DNA from: Klebsiella michiganensis
GTDB lineage: Bacteria > Pseudomonadota > Gammaproteobacteria > Enterobacterales > Enterobacteriaceae
Length of the DNA: 64,000 nt
Assembly: GCF_002925905.1 (NCBI RefSeq)
Contig: NZ_PRDB01000002.1
Span: forward strand, 248,001 to 312,000
Reading direction: 5' to 3'
Positions 57,425 to 64,000 of this stretch are shown here, one piece after another (position 1 is the first letter of the stretch; each line of letters starts with the position of its first letter). The notes below the pieces were generated by a model. The model was given only the letters and a program-made list of their open reading frames with translations, was not told the DNA's origin and made no database searches. The position numbers and the translations under genes were made by a program.

Positions 57425-60400
57425 ATGGGAGATATAATGCGTCCCGTGCCGTTTGAGGAGCTTTTAACGCGCATTTTCGACGAGTATCAGAGTCAGCGGA
57501 CTATTTTTGGCATTCCCGAGCAACAGTTTTATACGCCGCAGGCGCAGCGGTCGATCGGCGTATTCGGCGAAAGCTGCGCGACGCCGCTCGGCCCGGCAGC
57601 CGGGCCGCATACCCAGTTGGCGCAGAACATTATTACCGCCTGGCTAACCGGCGGGCGGTTTATCGAGCTGAAAACCGTACAGATCCTTGACCGCCTGGAG
57701 CTGGAAAAGCCCTGCATCGATGCCGAAGATGAGTGCTTCAACACCGAGTGGTCCACCGAATTTACCCTCAAAAAAGCCTGGGATGAGTACCTGAAAGCCT
57801 GGTTCACGCTGCATCTGCTGGAGCAGGTCTTTCCGCTGGGCACCCATAAAGAGAGTAAGTCGTTTATTTTCAATATGAGCGTCGGCTACAACCTTGACGG
57901 TATTAAGCAGCCGCCAATGCAGGAATTTATCGACAACATGATGGACGCTTCCGCCCATCCTAAATTCGCCCAGTACCGCGACACCCTGAACCGCTGGCTG
58001 CAAAATAGAACCTTTATCGACAGCCTGCCAACCTGCGCGCGCAAAGACGGGCTGGACAATCTGGCCCAGCGCGTGCCGGCCAGGCTGGTTCAGGGCGTCA
58101 CCCTCTCAACCATGCACGGCTGCCCGCCGGACGAGATCGAAGCCATCTGCCGCTATATGCTGACGGAGAAAAATCTCAATACCTTTGTGAAGCTCAACCC
58201 GACCCTGCTCGGCTATCAGCGCGTTCGCCAGATCCTCGACGCCTGCGGCTTCGGCTATATCGGCCTTAGCGAAGCGTCGTTTGACCACGACCTTAAGATC
58301 GACCGGGCGCTGGAGATGCTGACGCGCCTGATGGCGCTGGCGAAAGCGCGCAGCCTCGGCTTTGGCGTCAAGCTGACCAACACCCTCGGCACCGTCAACA
58401 ACAAGGGAACGCTGCCGGGAGATGAAATGTATATGTCAGGCCGCGCGCTATTCCCGCTATCGATCAACGTAGCCGCCCTGCTCTCGCGGGCGTTTGACGG
58501 CAAGCTGCCGATCTCCTACTCCGGCGGCGCCAGCCAGCTCAACATTCGCGAGATTTTCGACACCGGCATTCGCCCTATCACCATGGCCACCGACCTGCTG
58601 AAGCCGGGAGGATATCTGCGCCTGAGCGAGTGCATGCGCGAGCTGGAGAAAGCCGACGGCTGGAACATGACGCAGATCGACGTCGAGCGCCTCAACGCGC
58701 TGGCGGAAAAAGCGGTGAGCATGGACTACACCCAGAAACAGTGGAAGCCGGAAGAGCGCATTGATACCGGCGAGCCGCTGCCGCTGCTGGACTGCTACGT
58801 CGCCCCCTGCGTGACGGCCTGCGCCATCAAGCAGGATATTCCGGAATATATCCGCCTGCTGGGCGAGCATCGCTACGCCGACGCGCTGGAGCTGATCTAT
58901 CAGCGCAACGCGTTGCCGGCCATCACCGGTCATATCTGCGACCACCAGTGCCAGTACAACTGTACGCGTCTGGATTACGACAGCGCGCTCAACATCCGTG
59001 AACTGAAAAAAGTGGCGCTGGAGAAAGGCTGGGACGAGTACCACAGCCGCTGGCATAAGCCCGCGGGATCCGGCTCCCGGCACCCGGTAGCGGTGATCGG
59101 CGCGGGCCCTGCCGGTCTCGCCGCCGGATACTTCCTCGCCCGCGCCGGGCATCCGGTCACGGTTTTTGAACGCGAAGCCAGCGCCGGGGGCGTGGTGAAG
59201 AATATCATTCCGCAGTTCCGCATTCCCGGCGAGCTTATCCAGCACGATATCGATTTTGTCGTCGCCCACGGCGTCAAAATTGAGTACGGCTGCGATCCGC
59301 ATCTGAGCGTGGAAAAACTGCAGGCGAAAGGTTTTCGTTACGTGCTGGTCGGCACCGGTACCGATAAAAACAGCGGCGTGAAGCTGGGGGGCGATAACCA
59401 GAACGTGCATAAGTCGCTGCAGTTCCTGCGCGAGTTTAACCGCGGCGCCGAGCTGAAGCTGGGCAAACGCGTGGCCGTGGTCGGCGCCGGCAACACCGCC
59501 ATGGACTGCGCCCGCGCGGCGCTGCGCGTACCCGGCGTGCAGAGCGCGACCATCGTCTATCGCCGCTCGCAGCAAGAGATGCCCGCCTGGCGCGAAGAGT
59601 ACGATGAGGCGCTGCTCGACGGCGTCGACTTCGAGTGGCTATGCAACCCGGAACAGTTTAACGCCGACGGGACGCTCGTCGTACGCGTCATGAAGCTGGG
59701 CGAGCCGGATGAGAAAGGCCGCCGCCGCCCGGTGGAAACCGATGAGATTCGCACCCTGCAAGTCGACTCTCTGATTACCGCCATCGGCGAGCAGCAGGAC
59801 GGCGAAGCGCTGTCGGCAATGGGGATCCCGCTCGACCCGCAGGGCTGGCCGGTGGTCAACGCCGATGGCGAGACCAGCAAACCGAACGTTTTCCTGATCG
59901 GCGACGTTCAGCGCGGCCCCTCTTCTATCGTCTCCGCTATCGGCAACGCGCGACGGGCCACGGACGCGATCCTGGCCCGGGAAAATATCGCCAGCAGCTA
60001 CGGAAACAAAGTCTGGAACAACGTCGATCCGGCGAAGGTATACCAGCGTAAAGGCGCCATCGCCGTCACGCTGGTGGATAAAAACCAGCGCGAGGCTTTT
60101 GTCGAGCAGGAAGCCAGCCGCTGCCTGGAGTGCAACTACGTGTGCAGCAAGTGCGTCGACGTCTGTCCGAACCGCGCCAATATTTCCGTGGCCGTGCCGG
60201 GCTTCCAGAATCGCTTCCAGACCCTGCATCTGGACGCTTATTGCAACGAATGCGGCAACTGCGCTCAGTTCTGCCCGTGGCAGGGAAAACCGTATAAAGA
60301 CAAAATCACCGTGTTCAGCCTGGAGCAGGATTTTGTCAACAGCACCAATCCGGGCTTCTTCGTCGCGGGCGCCAGCGTCAAAGTGCGTCAGGACGACCAG

Positions 60401-60529
60401 ACGTGGCAGCTGGAAATTAACGACCGCGGCCAGTTTAACGAGGTACCGGCCCAGCTGGACGCCATGTGCCGCATCATAAGCCATATTCATCAGCACCAAA
60501 GCTATCTTCTGGGAGGCGTTGAAGTATGA
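57425..60529 (+). CDS. ygfK: YgfK, multidomain Fe-S flavoprotein (putative selenate reductase subunit)
   Basis: A 1034-residue cytoplasmic oxidoreductase. In order: a dihydroorotate-dehydrogenase-like barrel (about 1-440, CATPLGPAAGPHTQLAQN, GFGVKLTNTLGT); a helical ferredoxin domain (CYVAPCVTACAI, CDHQCQYNCTR); GltD-like FAD/NAD domains ([37 protein letters not shown]); and a C-terminal 2x[4Fe-4S] segment (CLECNYVCSKCVDVCPNRA, CNECGNCAQFCPW). The layout recalls dihydropyrimidine dehydrogenase rearranged. Selenate reduction was proposed in E. coli, and more recently its homologues were placed in anaerobic purine breakdown. ATG 57425 follows AAGGAGAG; the frame open from 57341 includes the promoter and is not used. 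ssnA overlaps by 4 bp. Confidence 0.92.
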   Translation: MGDIMRPVPFEELLTRIFDEYQSQRTIFGIPEQQFYTPQAQRSIGVFGESCATPLGPAAGPHTQLAQNIITAWLTGGRFIELKTVQILDRLELEKPCIDAEDECFNTEWSTEFTLKKAWDEYLKAWFTLHLLEQVFPLGTHKESKSFIFNMSVGYNLDGIKQPPMQEFIDNMMDASAHPKFAQYRDTLNRWLQNRTFIDSLPTCARKDGLDNLAQRVPARLVQGVTLSTMHGCPPDEIEAICRYMLTEKNLNTFVKLNPTLLGYQRVRQILDACGFGYIGLSEASFDHDLKIDRALEMLTRLMALAKARSLGFGVKLTNTLGTVNNKGTLPGDEMYMSGRALFPLSINVAALLSRAFDGKLPISYSGGASQLNIREIFDTGIRPITMATDLLKPGGYLRLSECMRELEKADGWNMTQIDVERLNALAEKAVSMDYTQKQWKPEERIDTGEPLPLLDCYVAPCVTACAIKQDIPEYIRLLGEHRYADALELIYQRNALPAITGHICDHQCQYNCTRLDYDSALNIRELKKVALEKGWDEYHSRWHKPAGSGSRHPVAVIGAGPAGLAAGYFLARAGHPVTVFEREASAGGVVKNIIPQFRIPGELIQHDIDFVVAHGVKIEYGCDPHLSVEKLQAKGFRYVLVGTGTDKNSGVKLGGDNQNVHKSLQFLREFNRGAELKLGKRVAVVGAGNTAMDCARAALRVPGVQSATIVYRRSQQEMPAWREEYDEALLDGVDFEWLCNPEQFNADGTLVVRVMKLGEPDEKGRRRPVETDEIRTLQVDSLITAIGEQQDGEALSAMGIPLDPQGWPVVNADGETSKPNVFLIGDVQRGPSSIVSAIGNARRATDAILARENIASSYGNKVWNNVDPAKVYQRKGAIAVTLVDKNQREAFVEQEASRCLECNYVCSKCVDVCPNRANISVAVPGFQNRFQTLHLDAYCNECGNCAQFCPWQGKPYKDKITVFSLEQDFVNSTNPGFFVAGASVKVRQDDQTWQLEINDRGQFNEVPAQLDAMCRIISHIHQHQSYLLGGVEV

Positions 60530-61863
60530 GTATCCTGATCCTGAAAAATGCCACCGCCGCGCAGATCTATCCGGCGAAAGTGTGGGAGAACGTCGATATC
60601 GCCATTGAGAGCGATAAAATTCTCGCTGTCGGCCCCGGCCTGTGCCAGCGCTATCCGCAGGCGCAGGTGAAAGAGATGCGCGGGCAGCTGGTGATGCCCG
60701 GCATGGTCTGCTCCCACAATCACTTTTATTCCGGCCTGTCCCGGGGGATTCAGGCCAATATCGCCCCCAGCCCGGACTTTATCTCCACGCTGAAAAACCT
60801 GTGGTGGCGCCTTGACCGGGCGCTGGACGAAGAGTCGCTCTACTACAGCGGGCTGATCTGCGCCATGGAGGCCGTGCGCAGCGGCTGCACGGCGGTTGTC
60901 GATCATCATGCGTCGCCCCACTATATCGCGGGCTCCCTGAGCCAGCTGCGCAACGCCTTCCTCAAAATCGGGCTGCGCGGGATGACCTGCTTCGAAACCA
61001 CCGACCGCAACTTTGGCAGCCGCGAGCTGCGCGACAGCGTTGAGGAGAACATTCGCTTCGCCAGAGAGATCGACGCCGCGCGCGAAAAGGGCGACCAGCC
61101 TTATCTGGTCGAGGCCCATATCGGCGCCCATGCGCCGTTCACCGTGCCGGATGAAGGTCTGGCGATGCTGCGTGAAGCGCTAAAAGCCACCGGCCGCGGC
61201 CTGCATATCCACGCGGCGGAAGACCGCTACGATGTCTCTCACAGCCATCACCTTTACGGCAAGGACCTTCTGGCACGGCTGGCGAAGTTCGACCTTATCA
61301 ACAGTAAGACGCTGATTGCCCACGGCCTGTACATCTCCGATGCCGACGTCGAGCTGCTCAACGCGCAGGACGGCTTCCTGGTGCACAACGCCCGCTCCAA
61401 CATGAACAACCACGTCGGCTACAACCCCCGCCTGCCGCAGATGCGCAATCTGGCGCTCGGCACCGACGGCATCGGTTCCGACATGTTCGAGGAGATGAAG
61501 TTTGCCTTCTTTAAACACCGCGACGCCGGCGGGCCGCTGTGGCCGGACAGCTTCGCGAAGGCGCTGAGCAACGGCAATGAACTGTTGAATCGCAACTTCA
61601 GCGCCCGCTTTGGCCGCCTTGAGGCGGGCTATAAAGCGGACCTCACCATTTGCGACTATATGGCGCCGACGCCGCTTATCGCGGAAAACATCGCCGGACA
61701 TATCGCCTTCGGTCTGGGGGCAAACAGCGTGCGCAGCGTCATGGTGAACGGCGTGATGATCTACGAGGATCGCCAGTTCAGCTTCGACTGCGAGCCGATA
61801 TTCCGCGAAGCGCAGAAAGTGGCGAAAAAAATGTGGGCGCGAATGGATGCGCTCCCCGCGTAA
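60526..61863 (+). CDS. ssnA: SsnA, amidohydrolase-family putative deaminase
   Basis: A metal-dependent hydrolase of the ATZ/TRZ-type amidohydrolase family, 445 residues, cytoplasmic. Metal ligands: the HNHFYSG histidines, the histidine in VEAHIGAHAPF, IHAAEDRYD, and the aspartate in LGTDGIGSDM. The physiological reaction is not established; a purine or ring-opening deamination role fits its neighbours. It is co-translated with ygfK through an ATGA overlap and closed by a strong terminator. In E. coli the next genes are ygfM and xdhD; here they are absent. Confidence 0.92.
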   Translation: MSILILKNATAAQIYPAKVWENVDIAIESDKILAVGPGLCQRYPQAQVKEMRGQLVMPGMVCSHNHFYSGLSRGIQANIAPSPDFISTLKNLWWRLDRALDEESLYYSGLICAMEAVRSGCTAVVDHHASPHYIAGSLSQLRNAFLKIGLRGMTCFETTDRNFGSRELRDSVEENIRFAREIDAAREKGDQPYLVEAHIGAHAPFTVPDEGLAMLREALKATGRGLHIHAAEDRYDVSHSHHLYGKDLLARLAKFDLINSKTLIAHGLYISDADVELLNAQDGFLVHNARSNMNNHVGYNPRLPQMRNLALGTDGIGSDMFEEMKFAFFKHRDAGGPLWPDSFAKALSNGNELLNRNFSARFGRLEAGYKADLTICDYMAPTPLIAENIAGHIAFGLGANSVRSVMVNGVMIYEDRQFSFDCEPIFREAQKVAKKMWARMDALPA

Positions 61864-61871
61864 AAACGCTA

Positions 61872-61898
61872 AACCGGCCTGGCAGGCCGGTTTTTTTT
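61872..61898 (+). terminator. Rho-independent terminator of ygfK-ssnA
   Basis: The stem AACCGGCCT / AGGCCGGTT (9 bp, 3-nt loop) runs into eight T, 8 bp after the ssnA stop. Confidence 0.9.
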
Positions 61899-61958
61899 GC
61901 TGACAGAACGCGGGCGTATGAAATTGCCCGGCAGCTTCCGCGCCGCCGGGCGCGAGGT

Positions 61959-62435
61959 TTACAGCGACAGCAGCGCGGCGGTGGCGATATTGCGCTGCTT
62001 TTGCAGCGCGCTGAGCTGCTCTTCGGTCATGATACTCAGCGCCGCCGTCGGGCAGACATCAACGCAGGCGGGGCCGCGCTCCCGGGTGCCGCAAAGATCG
62101 CACTTAACGATAACCGGCGTCACACCGGCCTCCACCTCAATGGTAATCGCCCCAAACGGGCAGGCGACCACGCAGCTCTGGCAGCCAATGCAGCGCCCGC
62201 CGTCGGCCTCCACTTTCTCCGCCCCCATGCTCAGCGCCCCGGTCGGGCAGGCGCCCACGCAGGGCGCATTCTCGCACTGATGACACATCACCGGCACGCT
62301 AAGCTCGTCGAGGCGCATCACCTTCAGGCGGGGATGAAACTCCGCCCCCGGCGCCACGTGTTCCAGCGCACAGGCTACCTCACAGGTCCTGCAGCCGATG
62401 CAGGCCTGCGAACTGGCAACGATAAAACGAGTCAT
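61959..62435 (-). CDS. ygfS: YgfS, four-cluster ferredoxin-type electron-transfer protein
   Basis: A 158-residue HycB/HydN-like protein with four cysteine groups for [4Fe-4S] clusters: [38 protein letters not shown] and [18 protein letters not shown]. No signal peptide, so cytoplasmic. Its gene overlaps ygfT by 4 bp, so the two are probably subunits or redox partners; the N-terminal ferredoxin part of YgfT resembles it. In E. coli ygfT is implicated in anaerobic urate utilisation. Convergent with ssnA. Confidence 0.9.
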   Translation of the reverse strand: MTRFIVASSQACIGCRTCEVACALEHVAPGAEFHPRLKVMRLDELSVPVMCHQCENAPCVGACPTGALSMGAEKVEADGGRCIGCQSCVVACPFGAITIEVEAGVTPVIVKCDLCGTRERGPACVDVCPTAALSIMTEEQLSALQKQRNIATAALLSL

Positions 62436-64000
62436 ATCTCCTCCCGGGCCGTGAATTGCATCAACATCTCGCTGGCCGCCTGCCGCCCGGCAACCATGGC
62501 GGTGACCACCAGGTCCGCGCCGGTCACGGCATCGCCGCCGGCAAAGATTTTGTCATGGCTGGTTTGCGTCGTTCCGCGCCCTTTGCCGCCGGTCACTATC
62601 TGCCCCCAGCGGTCCAGCTTTATCCCGTGGCCGCGCAGCCAAGGCATCTCGTGAGCCTGAAAGCCAAACGCCATAATGAGCACATCGGCTTTAAGTTCAA
62701 ACCCGGAATCCGGGATCGGCTGCGGCCGGCGGCGGCCGTCCGGGCCCGGCTCGCCCATCTTCGTGCGGATCATCTCCACCGCGCAGACCTGCCCCTTGCG
62801 GTTGAGCTGAATGCGCTGCGGCTGCACGTTAAACTCAAATTTCACCCCCTCCTCCCGCGCGTTCACCACCTCTTTTTTCGACCCGGGCATGCTCAGCTCA
62901 TCGCGACGGTAGGCGCAGGTCACGCTCGCTGCGCCGCGGCGAACGGCGGTGCGCAGGCAGTCCATCGCCGTATCTCCCCCGCCAAGCACCACCACCCGTT
63001 TCCCCTTAATGTCGGTCAGCGGATACTCGGGGCTCTCTTCGAGCCCCATCACCTCGCGGGTGCTGGCAATCAGGAACGGCAGGGCCTGAATCACGCCGGG
63101 GGCGTTCTCTCCCTCCAGGCCGGCGGCCATCAGACCGTAGGTGCCCACGCCAAGGAAGACGGCGTCATAGTTTTTCACCAGATCGGCAAAAGCCACGTCG
63201 CGCCCCACCTCCTGGTTGAGATGAAAATTGACGCCCATGGCGCTAAAAATGTCGCGTCGCTTCTCAAGCACGTTTTTATCCAGCTTGAACGGCGGAATAC
63301 CGAAGGTCAGCAGGCCGCCGATTTCCGGATGACGATCGAAGACGTCAACGTGCACGCCCGCGCGCACGAGAATATCGGCGCAGCCCAGTCCGGCGGGCCC
63401 GGCGCCAATCACCGCCACCCGCTCCGGGCGCGGGGCCACTGTGCCGATTGTCGGTCGCCAGCCCATCGCCAGGGCGGTATCGGTGATATAGCGCTCAAGG
63501 TTGCCAATGGCGACCGAGCCGCCTTCGTTCTTTAAGGTGCAGGCCCCTTCGCACAGCCTGTCCTGCGGACAGACGCGGCCGCAAATCTCCGGCAGGGAAC
63601 TGCTCTGATGGCACAGCTCCGCCGCCTCGATAATCTTGCCCTCGCTCACCAGGCGGATGAAATCGGGAATATGATTATGTAAAGGACAGGTCCAGTTGCA
63701 CCACGCTTTCTGCGCGCAGTAGAGACAGCGTTCGCTCTCATACTCCGCATCGCACTCGCTCAGCGGCTGATAGATTTCGCCGAAGTGCTGCATGCGGTCA
63801 TCGGCGGGCACTTTTTTCGCGCCCACCCGAGGAGGTTTATTGAGTATCGCGCTGCGTCTGGCGCCGCGAACGGCGCCCAGCGGAGTTTCCAGCGCGGAGC
63901 GAATCTGCCGCGCGCTACGCAGCCGGTTAACGGCGGCCTCATCCATCAGTTGCAGCGCCTGGGTTGGACAGCTGGCCACGCACGCCTGCTGACCGGAAGG
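62432..64000 (-). CDS. ygfT: YgfT, GltD/AegA-like Fe-S oxidoreductase (5' end outside window)
   Basis: About 522 C-terminal residues of a protein that is about 639 long in E. coli; the start lies beyond the right edge. The visible part begins in a ferredoxin domain ([12 protein letters not shown]). It continues with a GltD N-terminal Fe-S domain ([30 protein letters not shown]), the FAD motif [17 protein letters not shown], the NADPH motif [17 protein letters not shown] and the final [16 protein letters not shown]. coli AegA/YgfT are needed for microaerobic urate use and are thought to pass electrons between NAD(P)H and partner Fe-S proteins such as YgfS. It forms an operon with ygfS (4-bp overlap). 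Confidence 0.9.
   Translation of the reverse strand, partial: PSGQQACVASCPTQALQLMDEAAVNRLRSARQIRSALETPLGAVRGARRSAILNKPPRVGAKKVPADDRMQHFGEIYQPLSECDAEYESERCLYCAQKAWCNWTCPLHNHIPDFIRLVSEGKIIEAAELCHQSSSLPEICGRVCPQDRLCEGACTLKNEGGSVAIGNLERYITDTALAMGWRPTIGTVAPRPERVAVIGAGPAGLGCADILVRAGVHVDVFDRHPEIGGLLTFGIPPFKLDKNVLEKRRDIFSAMGVNFHLNQEVGRDVAFADLVKNYDAVFLGVGTYGLMAAGLEGENAPGVIQALPFLIASTREVMGLEESPEYPLTDIKGKRVVVLGGGDTAMDCLRTAVRRGAASVTCAYRRDELSMPGSKKEVVNAREEGVKFEFNVQPQRIQLNRKGQVCAVEMIRTKMGEPGPDGRRRPQPIPDSGFELKADVLIMAFGFQAHEMPWLRGHGIKLDRWGQIVTGGKGRGTTQTSHDKIFAGGDAVTGADLVVTAMVAGRQAASEMLMQFTAREEI

Noticed and set aside
58457-59575. 372-codon minus-strand frame inside ygfK
   Set aside because: Antisense shadow of a conserved multidomain enzyme; composition is that of reversed GC-rich codons.
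62456-63535. 359-codon plus-strand frame opposite ygfT
   Set aside because: Antisense to clear FAD and NADPH motifs of YgfT; no independent signal.

Overview
The window is a GC-rich enterobacterial chromosome segment, most likely Klebsiella or a close relative such as Raoultella. Two things point there. The backbone from rssB to ychF keeps the E. coli order (rssAB, ychJ, purU, tyrTV tRNAs, narIJHG, narK, narXL, ychO, ychN, chaCBA, kdsA to hemA, lolB-ispE-prs, dauA, ychH, pth-ychF). Inside it, between ychO and ychN, sits a complete nasR-nasFEDCBA nitrate-assimilation cluster of the kind known from Klebsiella oxytoca. Identifications rest on remembered protein families, because no database search was possible.

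Layout. 1-3208: rssB (cut by the window edge), rssA, ychJ, purU. 3289-4095: a stringent-type promoter, two identical tRNA-Tyr(GUA) genes and three rtT-type repeats that each end with a copy of the tRNA 3' end. 4195-15523: anaerobic nitrate respiration (narGHJI, narK, narXL), with perfect FNR palindromes in front of narG and narK and NarL heptamers near both. 15520-16899: ychO. 17002-28059: nitrate assimilation, with a sigma-54-type promoter, an NtrC-like site and a leader terminator before nasF. Two oddities stand out here: nasA loses its reading frame close to the 3' end, and nasC runs in frame into nasB with no stop. 28128-45225: housekeeping and stress genes plus a TipA-type MerR regulator with a visible operator.

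45280-47586 is a 2.3-kb, AT-richer insert between two 35-nt near-identical repeats built around a terminator hairpin. It holds an N-terminally truncated P4-type integrase, an intact Fic enzyme gene with its own good promoter, and a convergent 56-codon ORF that may encode its inhibitor. Beyond it, 47601-64000 is a catabolic island: the sigma-54 activator ygeV, then ygeW-ygeX-ygeY-hyuA-yqeA, a damaged yqeB, ygfK-ssnA, and ygfS-ygfT running off the edge. Homologues of these genes have been linked to anaerobic breakdown of purines/urate through 2,3-diaminopropionate. Here the xdhD and ygfM genes that separate ssnA from ygfS in E. coli are missing, and yqeB carries an in-frame TGA and lacks its second half.

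The most interesting unexplained structure is a TTATCAT/ATGATAA inverted-repeat pair. It occurs upstream of both ygeW and ygfK, in each case ahead of a sigma-54-like -24/-12 element, and so makes a candidate YgeV operator and a two-promoter regulon.
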